Source: Streptomyces tropicalis (GTDB taxonomy: Bacteria; Actinomycetota; Actinomycetes; Streptomycetales; Streptomycetaceae). Taken from it: DNA of 64,000 nucleotides. The notes under the pieces are model-generated. The model saw only the letters and a list, made by a program, of their open reading frames with translations, searched no databases and was not told the origin of the DNA. The first letter of the stretch is position 1; each line of letters opens with the position of its first letter. Below, one piece after another: positions 1 to 8,902 of this stretch. The stretch is taken from positions 62,001-126,000 of the forward strand of contig NZ_JARJBB010000003.1 in assembly GCF_029269835.1 (NCBI RefSeq), given 5' to 3'. The position numbers and the translations under genes are program-made.

Positions 1-2
1 TG

Positions 3-389
3 CTGCGCGGGCTGGTCGGGCTGGGGCAGGAGCGGGCCCGCGGGGGCAGCCGCGAGGACCTGCGGTCGCTGGGCGGCTGGTTCCACGAGACGCTCGCCCA
101 GGCCTGCGCCAGCCCCGCCCTGACGTCGATGCTGACCCAGCTGCGGCACAAGACCGCCTGGATGTACACGGTGCAGGCGCCGGTCGACCCGGTGGAGTCC
201 TGGGCGCAGCACGGCGCCATCGTGGACGCCGTCGCGCGCGGCGACGGCGAGCGGGCGCGGGCCGTCACCGCGCTGCACGCGGAGCGGGCGGCGGCCGCGC
301 ACCGGCTGCGGATCCCCGGCGCGGCGGACCGGGCGGACGGTGTGAGCCCTTCGCAACGAGCCGTCAACATGTCGGGTCTGCGGAATTAA
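3..389 (+). CDS. GntR-family regulator, C-terminal part (5' truncated by window)
   Basis: The reading frame is open from the first bases and ends at TAA 387-389, so only the C-terminal half is present. The helical sequence (ETLAQACASPALTSMLTQL, then HGAIVDAVARGDGERARAV) fits the FCD ligand-binding domain of FadR-type GntR regulators, whose all-helical bundle ends with a His-containing helix followed by a repeat of the pattern 'AIxxGDxxxAxxxxxxH'. The DNA-binding wHTH would lie upstream of the window, so the target operon cannot be inferred. It is followed by a 315-bp gap and then the convergent HPr gene. The family call is fairly firm; the ligand is unknown. Confidence 0.75.
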   Translation: MRGLVGLGQERARGGSREDLRSLGGWFHETLAQACASPALTSMLTQLRHKTAWMYTVQAPVDPVESWAQHGAIVDAVARGDGERARAVTALHAERAAAAHRLRIPGAADRADGVSPSQRAVNMSGLRN

Positions 390-416
390 CACGCACGCCG
401 TATACAAAGAGGAGGC

Positions 417-449
417 ATGCGGTCGCAGTTCCCTTCGGCCGTCTCCTGA
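417..449 (+). other. 10-codon mini-ORF with a strong ribosome binding site
   Basis: AGAGGAGG at about 408-415 is followed closely by ATG 417 and ten codons (MRSQFPSAVS) to TGA 447. It lies just downstream of the GntR stop codon and before three GAATTC-centred palindromes. It could be a chance Shine-Dalgarno sequence or the relic of a longer gene. There is no direct evidence of translation. Confidence 0.25.
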
Positions 450-457
450 CCGGCCGG

Positions 458-521
458 CGGGAATTCCCGAACGGCGTGAGAAGGCGTGCGTGAATTCCCG
501 GAAAAGGGCCCCGGGGAATTC
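458..521. repeat. Three GAATTC/CCCG motifs in 64 bp
   Basis: CGGGAATTCCCG (458-469, perfect 12-bp palindrome), GAATTCCCGG (492-501) and the inverted version CGGGGAATTC (512-521) are clustered in the gap between the GntR-like gene and HPr. EcoRI-type hexamers are rare in DNA this GC-rich, so three in 64 bp suggests an operator array or a decayed element. No protein partner can be assigned. The rest of 390-704 holds nothing recognisable apart from the mini-ORF at 417. Confidence 0.4.
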
Positions 522-704
522 TTCCGGCCCGCCGGCAAAGGTCGTGAAGACCGCGAGGGTGTCGCCGCTGCCGCGGGGCGCGGCCGCGCAGGCGAACCGC
601 CGGGCGCGCGTCGCGGAGACGGACCATGGGGCGCGCGCCGCGGAGGCGGCACGGCCGCGCCGCCCGGGGAGGGCGACGCGGCCGCACCGCGTGGACCGGA
701 CGGA

Positions 705-986
705 TCAGACCGTCTCGGGAAGCTCGTCGAGCCCCTCGGAGACCAGCTTGGCCAGCCGGTCGAGAGCGGCGTCGGCCCCCTCGGCGTCGGAGGCCAGGAC
801 GATCTCCTCGCCGCCCTGCGCGCCCAGGCCGAGCACGGCCAGCATGGAGGCCGCGTTCACCGGGTTGCCGCCCGGCTTGGCGATCGTCACGGGGACGCCT
901 GCGGCCGTGGCGGCCCGGACGAAGATGGAGGCGGGGCGGGCGTGGAGACCCTCGGCCCAGCCGACGTTGACGCGGCGCTCAGCCAT
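705..986 (-). CDS. ptsH: Phosphocarrier protein HPr of the PTS
   Basis: A 93-aa protein starting MAERRVNVGWAEGLHARPAS. HPr accepts phosphate from PEP-phosphorylated Enzyme I on His15 (in GLHARPA) and passes it to sugar-specific EIIA proteins. Ser47, in the NAASMLAVLGLGA segment, sits where Firmicute HPr kinase acts; whether it is used in Streptomyces is a separate matter. Length and both motifs match the family end to end. The ATG at 984-986 is chosen because it gives the normal HPr N-terminus; a much longer open frame upstream on this strand is a shadow of the neighbouring gene. It is monocistronic here, divergent from the acyltransferase gene, with no ptsI beside it. Confidence 0.96.
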   Translation of the reverse strand: MAERRVNVGWAEGLHARPASIFVRAATAAGVPVTIAKPGGNPVNAASMLAVLGLGAQGGEEIVLASDAEGADAALDRLAKLVSEGLDELPETV

Positions 987-1150
987 GTGATGCTGCCCTT
1001 CAGGTGTTCCGGGTTGTCTAGACCAGTTTTCCATACCGCGGAGCGTCCCCGGGAGCGGCGGTGCTCCGTGCGCGGAAGGCCCACCGGCCGCGGCCCCGGC
1101 CCGGCGGCGCCCTCCACAGACTGCCTCGCGCCGCTGTCGGACGCGAGCCG

Positions 1151-1156
1151 TACTCT
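1151..1156 (+). promoter_or_regulatory. -10-like TACTCT, leaderless start
   Basis: TACTCT lies 7 nt before the ATG at 1164, the distance expected if transcription begins at the start codon. No Shine-Dalgarno sequence and no good -35 box are visible. Confidence 0.45.
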
Positions 1157-1163
1157 GGGGCCC

Positions 1164-4004
1164 ATGCAGACCTCGCCGGACCGGCACGCGTACCCCGCCC
1201 ACTGGGAGGCCGACGTGGTGCTGCGCGACGGCGGCACCGCACGGATCCGCCCCATCACCGTCGACGACGCCGACCGCCTGGTCAGCTTCTACGAGCAGGT
1301 CTCGGACGAGTCGAAGTACTACCGCTTCTTCGCGCCGTACCCGCGCCTGTCCGCGAAGGACGTCCACCGCTTCACCCACCACGACTTCGTGGACCGGGTG
1401 GGACTCGCGGCCACCGTGGGCGGCGAGTTCATCGCCACCGTACGCTACGACCGCATCGGCGCGGGCGGACTGCCCGCCACCGGCCCCTCCGACGAGGCCG
1501 AGGTCGCCTTCCTCGTCCAGGACGCCCACCAGGGGCGCGGTGTCGCCTCGGCCCTCCTGGAGCACATCGCCGCCGTCGCCCGCGAGCGCGGCATCCGCCG
1601 GTTCACCGCCGAGGTGCTGCCCGCCAACAGCAAGATGATCAAGGTCTTCACGGACGCCGGGTACACCCAGAAGCGCAGCTTCGAGGACGGCGTCGTCCGC
1701 CTGGAGTTCGACATCGAGCCGACCGACCGCTCGCTCGCCGTGCAGCGCGCGCGGGAGCAGCGCGCCGAGGCGCGTTCGGTGCGCAGGCTCCTCGCCCCCG
1801 GGTCGGTCGCCGTCGTCGGCGTGGGCCGTACCCCCGGCGGCGTGGGCCGCAGCATCCTCGGAAATCTCCGCGACGCCGGCTTCACCGGCCGGCTCCACGC
1901 CGTGAACAGCGCCTTCGGGGACGAGCAGAAGGAGATCGACGGTGTGCCCGCGCACCGCTCGGTGCGGGAGATCGACGCCCCGGTCGACCTCGCCGTCGTC
2001 GCCGTGCCCGCCGAGCGGGTGCCCCAGGTCGTCACCGAGTGCGGCGAGCACGGTGTGCAGGGGCTCGTGGTGATCTCCGCCGGGTACGCGGAGAGCGGCC
2101 CCGACGGCCGCGAGCGCCAGCGGGCCCTCGTGCGGCACGCGCGCGCGTACGGCATGCGGATCATCGGGCCGAACGCCTTCGGCGTCATCAACACCTCGCC
2201 CGGCGTACGGCTGAACGCCTCCCTGGCCCCCGAGATGCCCCGACCCGGCCGCATCGGCCTGTTCGCGCAGTCCGGTGCCATCGGCACCGCCCTGCTGTCC
2301 CGGCTGGAGCGGCGCGGCGGCGGCGTCACCGGCGTCACCGGCGTGTCCACCTTCGTCTCCTCCGGCAACCGCGCCGACGTCTCCGGCAACGACGTCCTGC
2401 AGTACTGGTACGACGACCCCGACACCGACGTCGTCCTGCTGTACCTGGAGTCCATAGGCAACCCGCGCAAGTTCACCCGCCTGGCCCGGCGCACCGCGGC
2501 CGCCAAGCCGCTGGTCGTGGTGCAGGGCGTCGGCTCCGCGCCGCAGGGCCACACCGTCCGCGCGACCCGCCTGCCGCACGCCACGGTGTCCGCGCTGCTG
2601 CGGCAGGCCGGGGTGATCCGCGTCGACACCATCACCGAGCTGGTCGACACCGGCCTGCTGCTCGCCCGGCAGCCGCTGCCCGCCGGCCCGCGCGTGGCCA
2701 TCCTCGGCAACTCCGAGTCCCTCGGCGTCCTCACCTACGACCGCTGCCTGGCCGAGGGGCTGCGCCCGCAGCGCCCGGTCGACCTGACCACGGCGGCCTC
2801 GGCGGAGGACTTCGGCCGTGCGCTGGCCCGGGTGCTGGCCGACGAGACGTGCGACGCCGTGGTGGTGACCGCCATCCCGGCGGTCGGGGAGGGCGCCGTC
2901 GAGGACGCCGCCCTGGCCGAGGCGCTGCGCTCCGCCGCGGAGGCGGTGCCGGGCAAGCCCGTGCTGGTCGTGCACGTGGAGCTCGGCGGTCTCGCCCAGG
3001 CCCTGTCCGCCGCGGCGAGCACCGGACCGCAGGCCGCACCGGGCGGCCGCCGGGCACCGGCCGCCGCGCCGGACGCCGGCACCGGCCCGGCCGCCCCGTC
3101 CTCCCCGGCTCCCGCGGCCGGCGAGGACACCGGTGCCCCCTCCCGCCTCATCCCCGCCTACCCCGCCGCCGAGCGCGCCGTCCGGGCCCTCGCCGAGGCC
3201 GTCCGCCACGCCCAGTGGCGGCGGGAGGCCGCCGAGCCCGGCAAGGTCCCCGAGCACGACGACATCGACGAGAAGGGCGCCGCCCGGCTCATCGGCCGCC
3301 TCCTCGCCCGCGGCCAGGGGCTCACCCTCGGCGCCGAGGAGACCTGCGAGCTGCTCGGGATGTACGGCGTCCACGTGCACCGCGCGCTGCCCGCACCCGA
3401 CGCGGAGGCCGCCGCCGAGGCCGCCCGCGCCCTCGGCTACCCCGTCGCCCTCAAGGCCACCGCCCCCCACCTGCGGCACCGCGCCGACCTCGGCGGGGTC
3501 CGCCTCGACCTGGCCGGCGAGGAGCAACTGCGCAGGGTCTACGCCGAGTTGACCGAGCTCTTCGGCCGGCCCGAGGAGCTGCGGCCGGTGGTGCAGCCGA
3601 TGGCGCCGCGCGGCGTCGACACCGTCGTCCGCGCGGTCATCGACCCCGCGGCCGGCGCGGTGCTGTCCTTCGGGCTCGCCGGAGCCGCCTCGCAGCTCCT
3701 CGACGACACGGCGCACCGGCTCGTCCCCGTCACGGACCGGGACGCCACCTCGATGATCCGGTCCATCCGCACCGCGCCGCTGCTGTTCGGCTGGCGCGGC
3801 TCGGCCCCCGTCGACACCCCCGCCCTGGAGGAGCTGCTCCTGCGCGTGTCCCGGCTGGTCGACGACCATCCCGAAGTGGTCGCGGTCACCCTGGAGCCGG
3901 TCGTCGTCGCCCCGCACGGACTGAGCGTCCTCGGCGCCAGCATGCGCCTCGCGCCGCCGCCCGCCCGCGGCGACCTCGGCCCGCGGACGCTTCCGGCCTA
4001 CTGA
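1164..4004 (+). CDS. GNAT acetyltransferase fused to NDP-forming acyl-CoA synthetase-like protein
   Basis: A 946-aa protein with three parts. A GNAT domain (about residues 10-180, with acetyl-CoA loop HQGRGVASALL) comes first. A CoA-binding and succinyl-CoA-ligase-like section follows (about 200-620, with IIGPNAFGVINT and QSGAIGTALL). An ATP-grasp domain ends the protein (about 710-930, with ALKATAPHLRHRADLGGVRL). Proteins of this kind act as protein lysine acyltransferases (Pat/PatZ family), often controlling acyl-CoA synthetases; here the GNAT domain is N-terminal. The usual catalytic loop with a SHTG motif is degenerate (RLPHATVSALLRQAGVIRV), so the ligase half may be regulatory rather than catalytic. 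The low-complexity Pro/Ala linker at about 610-660 separates the halves. ATG 1164 is chosen because coding character and homology begin there, although the frame is open from 486. Confidence 0.9.
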   Translation: MQTSPDRHAYPAHWEADVVLRDGGTARIRPITVDDADRLVSFYEQVSDESKYYRFFAPYPRLSAKDVHRFTHHDFVDRVGLAATVGGEFIATVRYDRIGAGGLPATGPSDEAEVAFLVQDAHQGRGVASALLEHIAAVARERGIRRFTAEVLPANSKMIKVFTDAGYTQKRSFEDGVVRLEFDIEPTDRSLAVQRAREQRAEARSVRRLLAPGSVAVVGVGRTPGGVGRSILGNLRDAGFTGRLHAVNSAFGDEQKEIDGVPAHRSVREIDAPVDLAVVAVPAERVPQVVTECGEHGVQGLVVISAGYAESGPDGRERQRALVRHARAYGMRIIGPNAFGVINTSPGVRLNASLAPEMPRPGRIGLFAQSGAIGTALLSRLERRGGGVTGVTGVSTFVSSGNRADVSGNDVLQYWYDDPDTDVVLLYLESIGNPRKFTRLARRTAAAKPLVVVQGVGSAPQGHTVRATRLPHATVSALLRQAGVIRVDTITELVDTGLLLARQPLPAGPRVAILGNSESLGVLTYDRCLAEGLRPQRPVDLTTAASAEDFGRALARVLADETCDAVVVTAIPAVGEGAVEDAALAEALRSAAEAVPGKPVLVVHVELGGLAQALSAAASTGPQAAPGGRRAPAAAPDAGTGPAAPSSPAPAAGEDTGAPSRLIPAYPAAERAVRALAEAVRHAQWRREAAEPGKVPEHDDIDEKGAARLIGRLLARGQGLTLGAEETCELLGMYGVHVHRALPAPDAEAAAEAARALGYPVALKATAPHLRHRADLGGVRLDLAGEEQLRRVYAELTELFGRPEELRPVVQPMAPRGVDTVVRAVIDPAAGAVLSFGLAGAASQLLDDTAHRLVPVTDRDATSMIRSIRTAPLLFGWRGSAPVDTPALEELLLRVSRLVDDHPEVVAVTLEPVVVAPHGLSVLGASMRLAPPPARGDLGPRTLPAY

Positions 4005-4051
4005 CCGGCCCCCCCGTGCCCGCACGGTGCCTCGCAGTCGGTGCGCCCCCG

Positions 4052-4057
4052 TAGGAT
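4052..4057 (+). promoter_or_regulatory. -10-like TAGGAT, leaderless start
   Basis: TAGGAT is followed by 7 nt and then ATG 4065. This spacing fits transcription starting at the start codon. An in-frame ATG also occurs at 4056 inside the element, which favours 4065 as the true start. Confidence 0.5.
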
Positions 4058-4064
4058 GGACCGC

Positions 4065-4652
4065 ATGGCCAAGACCAGTACGACGACCCAGGGGCTGCGG
4101 GCGGCGATCGAACGCAGCGGCTACTACCCGGCTCTCGTGGCCGAGGCGGTGGAGGCCGCCGTGGGCGGCGAGCCCGTCCGGTCGTTCCTGGTCCACCAGG
4201 AGACCACCTTCGACCAGAACGAGGTGCGGCGCCACGTGACGGTGCTCGTCCTCACCGGCAACCGCTTCATCGTCAGCCACACCGACGAGCAGGCCGCCGA
4301 CAGCACCTCCCCGACGCCGTACGCCACCACCTCGACCGAGTCGGTGAAGCTCGGCCGAATCTCGTCTGTCGTGGTCAGCCGTGTCGTGGCGAACCCGGAG
4401 CAGTACACGCCGGGCACCCTGCCGCGGGAGATCGTGCTGACCATCGGCTGGGGCGCCGTCTCCCGCATCGACCTGGAGCCCGCGGCCTGCGGCGACCCCA
4501 ACTGCGAGGCCGACCACGGCTACACCGGGAGCTCGACGGCGGACGACCTCAGCCTGCGGGTCAGCGAGGCCGGGGACGGCCCGGAGACCGTGCGCCAGGC
4601 CCTCGCCTTCGCCCAGTCCATCTCCGAGGCCACCGCGGACCCGACCCGCTGA
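4065..4652 (+). CDS. DUF5998 family protein
   Basis: A 195-aa actinobacterial protein of unknown function beginning MAKTSTTTQGLRAAIERSGYY. It appears soluble, with no signal peptide or membrane segment. It shows a beta-rich middle (VTVLVLTGNRFIVSHTDE) and a conserved late segment containing CGDPNCEADHGYTG, whose Cys/His residues could bind a metal. Its TGA overlaps the ATG of the next gene by one base (TGATG), so the two are probably translated together. The DUF label is from memory of the family; no biochemical role can be given. Confidence 0.75.
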   Translation: MAKTSTTTQGLRAAIERSGYYPALVAEAVEAAVGGEPVRSFLVHQETTFDQNEVRRHVTVLVLTGNRFIVSHTDEQAADSTSPTPYATTSTESVKLGRISSVVVSRVVANPEQYTPGTLPREIVLTIGWGAVSRIDLEPAACGDPNCEADHGYTGSSTADDLSLRVSEAGDGPETVRQALAFAQSISEATADPTR

Positions 4653-5842
4653 TGGTCCAGTCCACCGCCTGGGACCACCCCGAGCCCCTCGCCGTCGCCT
4701 CCGCGCCCGTCCCGCAGTACGGGTCCGGCTCCCTCGCCGACCTGCTGCCCACGCTGGCCGCCGGCATGGGAGTCCCCGACACCACCGCGACGATCGGCGA
4801 GCTCACCCCCGCCGACCGCGCCTGCGTCTTCCTGATCGACGGCCTCGGCTGGGAGCAGCTCCGCGCGCACCCGGGGGAAGCCCCCTTCCTGACGTCGCTG
4901 CTGGACAGCTCCCGCGGCGGCACCGGCCGCCCGATCACCGCCGGGTACCCGGCCACCACCGCGACCTCCCTCGCCTCCGTCGGCACCGGTCTGCCGCCCG
5001 GCGCCCACGGCCTGCCCGGCTACACCGTGCGCAACCCCGAGACCGGCGCGCTGATGAACCAGCTGCGCTGGCAGCCCTGGACCCCGCCGCAGCCCTGGCA
5101 GCCCTACCCCACGATCTTCGAGCGGGCCCACGCGGCCGGTGTGCACGCCGCCCAGGTGTCCTCGCCGACCTTCCAGAACACCCCGCTGACCAAGGTCGCC
5201 CTGAGCGGCGGTACCTTCCACGGGCGGCTGACCGGCGAGGACCGGATGGACCTGGCGGCCGAGCAGCTCGCCGCCGGCGACCGGGCCCTCGTCTACACCT
5301 ACTACTCCGAGCTGGACGGCGCCGGCCACCGCTACGGCGTCGACTCCGACACCTGGCGCGGCCAGCTCATGCACGTCGACCGCCTCGCCCAGCGCCTCGC
5401 GGAGCAACTGCCCCCGCACAGCGTCCTCCACGTCACCGCCGACCACGGCATGGTGGACATCCCCTTCGACGAGCAGCACCGCATCGACTTCGACGAGGAC
5501 TGGGAGCTGAGCGCGGGTGTCGCCCTGCTCGGCGGCGAGGGGCGGGCCCGGCACGTGTACGCGGTGCCGGGCGCCGCGAACGACGTGGCCACCTGCTGGC
5601 GCGAGGTGCTGGGGGAGCAGTTCTGGGTCGCCTCGCGCGACGAGGCGATCGAGGCCGGCTGGTTCGGGCCGCACGTCGACGACCGGGTGTACGCGCGGAT
5701 CGGCGACGTCGTCGCGGCCGCCCGCGACGACGTCCTGCTCATCGCCTCCGAGCGGGAGCCCAAGGAGTCCCTGATGGTCGGCAACCACGGTTCGATGACC
5801 CCCGCCGAGCAGCTCGTGCCCCTGCTCGAAGTACGCTCCTGA
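4652..5842 (+). CDS. Alkaline phosphatase superfamily / nucleotide pyrophosphatase-like protein
   Basis: A 396-aa protein with the metal-binding layout of phosphodiesterase/nucleotide pyrophosphatase enzymes: CVFLIDGLGW near residue 65 (first metal Asp), GYPATTATSLASVGTG (nucleophile Thr loop), YYSELDGAGHRYG (metal Asp/His) and HVTADHGMVDIP (metal Asp/His pair). There is no signal peptide, so it should be cytosolic. The substrate is unknown; phosphate mono- or diesters are expected. It is translationally coupled to the DUF5998 gene upstream and followed 56 nt later by thymidine kinase in the same direction. Confidence 0.88.
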   Translation: MVQSTAWDHPEPLAVASAPVPQYGSGSLADLLPTLAAGMGVPDTTATIGELTPADRACVFLIDGLGWEQLRAHPGEAPFLTSLLDSSRGGTGRPITAGYPATTATSLASVGTGLPPGAHGLPGYTVRNPETGALMNQLRWQPWTPPQPWQPYPTIFERAHAAGVHAAQVSSPTFQNTPLTKVALSGGTFHGRLTGEDRMDLAAEQLAAGDRALVYTYYSELDGAGHRYGVDSDTWRGQLMHVDRLAQRLAEQLPPHSVLHVTADHGMVDIPFDEQHRIDFDEDWELSAGVALLGGEGRARHVYAVPGAANDVATCWREVLGEQFWVASRDEAIEAGWFGPHVDDRVYARIGDVVAAARDDVLLIASEREPKESLMVGNHGSMTPAEQLVPLLEVRS

Positions 5843-5898
5843 CCCGCGCCCCACCGCCGTCCCGTCCGCCGCTCCCCTCGAAAGGTGCTCAACTCCCC

Positions 5899-6549
5899 AT
5901 GCCCGAGCTGGTGTTCTTCTCCGGAACGATGGACTGCGGGAAGTCGACGCTGGCTCTCCAGATCGAGCACAACCGGTCGGCGCGCGGCCTGGCCGGAATC
6001 ATCTTCACCCGGGACGACCGGGCGGGGGAGGGCAAGCTCTCCTCACGGCTCGGCCTGGTCACCGACGCGGTCGAGGTGGGCGACGGCGTGGACCTGTACG
6101 GCTATCTCGTCGAGCACCTGTCGCAGGGCCGCCGGGCCGACTACGTGATCGCCGACGAGGCGCAGTTCCTCGCGCCGGAGCAGATCGACCAGCTCGCGCG
6201 CGTGGTGGACGACCTGGAGATCGACGTCTACGCCTTCGGCATCACGACCGACTTCCGCTCCAAGCTGTTCCCCGGCTCCCAGCGGCTGGTCGAACTCGCC
6301 GACCGGGTCGAGGTCCTCCAGGTGGAGGCCCTGTGCTGGTGCGGCGCCCGCGCCACGCACAACGCCCGCACGGTCGGCGGCGTGATGGTCGTCGAGGGCG
6401 CCCAGGTCGTCGTCGGTGACGTCAACCAGTCGGCGGACGAGATCGGCTACGAGGTGCTGTGCCGCCGCCACCACCGCCGCCGGATGACGGCGGCCTCCGC
6501 CCGCGCGGCCGCGCTGTCACCGGACGTGCTCCCGGTGTCGGCCCCCTGA
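5899..6549 (+). CDS. tdk: Thymidine kinase (type II)
   Basis: A 216-aa enzyme that phosphorylates thymidine to dTMP in the salvage pathway. The P-loop GTMDCGKST is at residues 9-17, the Walker-B/catalytic segment YVIADEAQFL at about 81-90, and the thymidine loop GITTDFR at about 114. The C-terminal zinc site is present but variant: CWCG instead of CxxC in the first half, and CRRHH in the second. Length is normal. It stands last in a plus-strand run and is followed by a GC-rich tandem repeat before the convergent VOC gene. Confidence 0.95.
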   Translation: MPELVFFSGTMDCGKSTLALQIEHNRSARGLAGIIFTRDDRAGEGKLSSRLGLVTDAVEVGDGVDLYGYLVEHLSQGRRADYVIADEAQFLAPEQIDQLARVVDDLEIDVYAFGITTDFRSKLFPGSQRLVELADRVEVLQVEALCWCGARATHNARTVGGVMVVEGAQVVVGDVNQSADEIGYEVLCRRHHRRRMTAASARAAALSPDVLPVSAP

Positions 6550-6629
6550 CCCACCGGCTCGCAGCCGCCCCCGAGGGTCCGGCGCTCCGCCCGTGAGGCG
6601 TCCGTCCTCCGCCCCGCCCCCTGTACTCC

Positions 6630-6667
6630 GACCGTCCGGCCCCGACCGTCCGGCCCCGACCGTGCGG
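6630..6667. repeat. 14-bp tandem repeat, 2.7 copies
   Basis: GACCGTCCGGCCCC occurs at 6630-6643 and 6644-6657, followed by the partial copy GACCGTGCGG. It lies between the convergent ends of tdk and the VOC gene, where it could slow or terminate transcription, though no clear stem is seen. Confidence 0.6.
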
Positions 6668-6703
6668 AGTCTCGACCGTGCGGTGCCGTGCCGTTCCGGT
6701 CCG

Positions 6704-7507
6704 TCAGCGCGCGCTGCGGATCAGGGAGAACCGTGCCCCCTCCGGATCCGCCACCTCGGCCACCCGGCCGTGCGCGGTGTCGCGGGCCGTGGTGACGATC
6801 CGCCCGCCCAGGGCGGCGACCCGGTCGAGCGCTGCGTCCGGATCGGCGGCCTCGAAGTACGTGTCCCAGTGCGGTCCCCGGTCGCGCGGCAGGTCCGGGC
6901 CGAGGCCCCGCACGCCGGCCACGGCGCGGCCGCCGAGGTACAGGGTGACGCGGTCGGTCCCGGCGGGCCCGGGGCGCCGCTCCTCGTAGCCGAACAGCGT
7001 CTCGTAGAACTTGACGACGGTCGCGGTCTCGTAGGTCACCAGCTCGTTCCACGTCGGAGTGCCCGGGACCCCGGTCACCCCGGTGCCGAGGTGCGCCCCC
7101 GCCTGCCAGAGGCCGAAGACGGCGCCCGACGGGTCGGAGCCGATCGCGAGGCGCCCGGCCGCCGCGGCGTCCAGCGGCCCCACCCCGATCGTGCCCCCGC
7201 ACAGCCGCGCCGTCTCCGCGGTCAGGTCCACGTCCGGGGAGGCGAAGTACGGCGTCCACGCGACCGGCAGATCCCGGTCCGGCGGCAGCTGCCCGATGCC
7301 CGCGACCTCGCGACCGTCCAGCAGGGCCCGCACATAGGGGCCGAGCTGCTGGGGACCCGGCTGGAACTCCCAGCCGAAGAGCTCGCCGTAGAAGGCCTGG
7401 GTCTCCGCCATCCGGTGGACCATCAGGCTCACCCAGCACGGGGTGCCGGGTGCGTACCGGTCGGGTGCCCCGCCGCGCGGGTCGGCCGACTCCGGTGCCT
7501 CGGTCAT
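6704..7507 (-). CDS. Double VOC (glyoxalase-fold) protein
   Basis: A 267-aa protein with two consecutive VOC modules, about residues 15-130 and 140-262. Each opens with the typical FYGELFGWEF / FYETLFGYEE helix and closes with DPSGAVFGLWQ / DPEGARFSLIR, the last strand that carries a metal ligand in active members. Streptomyces have many such proteins, including antibiotic-binding and hydroxylase-like members; the substrate here cannot be inferred. ATG 7507 is preferred over an in-frame GTG at 7513. It is divergent from the sulfurtransferase gene, with about 295 bp of shared upstream DNA. Confidence 0.85.
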   Translation of the reverse strand: MTEAPESADPRGGAPDRYAPGTPCWVSLMVHRMAETQAFYGELFGWEFQPGPQQLGPYVRALLDGREVAGIGQLPPDRDLPVAWTPYFASPDVDLTAETARLCGGTIGVGPLDAAAAGRLAIGSDPSGAVFGLWQAGAHLGTGVTGVPGTPTWNELVTYETATVVKFYETLFGYEERRPGPAGTDRVTLYLGGRAVAGVRGLGPDLPRDRGPHWDTYFEAADPDAALDRVAALGGRIVTTARDTAHGRVAEVADPEGARFSLIRSAR

Positions 7508-7802
7508 CGTCACTCTCTTCTCGGCCCCTCGCGGTGGCCGTGTCGCGTCCGCTGTCCCGCCCCCGAGCCGATGCTCGCACCGCCCGCCGAGGTGCGCGCT
7601 CCGGACGCACCCTCAGGAGCGGTTCCCCGCACGGAGGATGCCCCGGACGAGGCTGCGGCCCGTTGCCGCCCGGCGGCCGGCGGATGTCGATCGGCTGTAC
7701 GGGATGTGGTCGATCCCGTACGCCTCGTGATCGGTCCTGCCCGGCCGAGCAGAGTAGCCGGACCTGGACGCCACGGCCACCCCGTGCGCAAGGATGGTGA
7801 CC

Positions 7803-8651
7803 ATGAACGCCATCATCTCCGCGGCCCAGCTCGCATCCGACCTCGCGGGCGCCCGCCCGCCGGTGCTCCTCGACGTCCGCTGGCAGCTCAGCCTGGCCAG
7901 GGCGGCCGGCGAGCCGGCCTTCGACGGGCGCGCCGAGTACGAGGCCGGCCACCTCCCCGGTGCCGCCTTCGTCGACCTGGACCGCGAACTGACCGCGGCC
8001 CCGGGCGCCCACGGCCGCCATCCGCTGCCCGATCCGCAGGAGTTCGGCGCCGCGATGCGCCGGGCGGGCGTGTCCGCCGCGCGGCCGGTCGTCGTCTACG
8101 ACGGAGGGCAGGGCTGGGCGGCGGCCCGCGCGTGGTGGATGCTGCGCTGGGCGGGTCACCCGGACGTGAAGGTGCTCGACGGCGGATTGACGCAGTGGCA
8201 GGGCCCGCTGGAGACCGGAGCGGTGACCCCGGCCGCCGGCGACTTCGCACCGGTGCCGGGTGCGCTGCCGCTGCTCGACGCCGACGGGGCCGCCGCGTTG
8301 GCCAGGTCGGGCGTGCTGTTCGACGCCCGCGCGGGGGAGCGGTACCGCGGAGAGGTGGAGCCGATCGACCGGGTCGGAGGCCACATCCCCGGCGCGGTGT
8401 CCGCGCCCACCGCCGACAACGTGGCGCCCGGCGGGCGGTTCCTGCCCGCGGAGCAGCTCCGTGCCCGCTTCGCGGCACTCGGGGCGGAGGGCGGGGAGGT
8501 CGGCGTCTACTGCGGCTCGGGTGTCTCCGGCGCGCACGAGGTGCTGGCGCTGGCGGTCGCGGGCATTCCCGCCGCGCTGTACGTGGGCTCCTGGTCCGAG
8601 TGGTCCGCGGACCCGTCCCGCCCGGTGGCCGTCGGCCCGGACCCGCAGTAG
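7803..8651 (+). CDS. Two-domain rhodanese, thiosulfate/3-mercaptopyruvate sulfurtransferase
   Basis: A 282-aa protein with two rhodanese domains. The first (about 1-140, with PVLLDVRWQ and GHLPGAAFVD) lacks the active-site Cys. The second (about 150-280) carries Cys237 in CGSGVSGAHE, which takes sulfane sulfur from the donor. The CGSGV loop is closer to 3-mercaptopyruvate sulfurtransferases than to the CRKGVT loop of rhodanese proper. ATG 7803 has a good AAGGA 8 nt upstream; an ATG at 7794 is the alternative. It acts in the cytosol in sulfur transfer or cyanide detoxification. Confidence 0.92.
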   Translation: MNAIISAAQLASDLAGARPPVLLDVRWQLSLARAAGEPAFDGRAEYEAGHLPGAAFVDLDRELTAAPGAHGRHPLPDPQEFGAAMRRAGVSAARPVVVYDGGQGWAAARAWWMLRWAGHPDVKVLDGGLTQWQGPLETGAVTPAAGDFAPVPGALPLLDADGAAALARSGVLFDARAGERYRGEVEPIDRVGGHIPGAVSAPTADNVAPGGRFLPAEQLRARFAALGAEGGEVGVYCGSGVSGAHEVLALAVAGIPAALYVGSWSEWSADPSRPVAVGPDPQ

Positions 8652-8821
8652 CGGCCCGGGGCGCGTGGGCGCGCGGCAGCGTGCGCGGGGGACAGCGTGC
8701 GCCGCGGCCCGTGCGGCGCACGCCGGACGACGCCCGCGCGTCGGTCGTCGACCCGACACGGCCGCGCGCCCCGCGCGCCCCGCGTGTCCGCAACGCACCG
8801 ACCGGCTCGAGTGCCCCACGC

Positions 8822-8902
8822 GCCCGCGACGAATCACCCGCGCCCGCAACGCACTGACCGTGCCCGCGACGAATCACCCGCGGCCCGCAACGCACCGGAC
8901 CG
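8822..8902. repeat. 40-42 bp tandem repeat, two copies
   Basis: Copies at 8822-8861 and 8862-8902 share the perfect 21-bp start that begins GCCCGCGACGAATCACC and then CCGCAACGCAC, with a small length difference near the middle. The unit continues in degenerate form to about 9100. Confidence 0.7.

Noticed and set aside
486..1163. N-terminal extension of the acyltransferase frame upstream of ATG 1164
   Set aside because: It overlaps HPr on the other strand, has low-complexity translation and lies before the natural family start.
705..4517. 1270-codon minus-strand open frame across the acyltransferase gene
   Set aside because: It is the antisense shadow of a high-GC gene; only its last 94 codons (HPr) are real.
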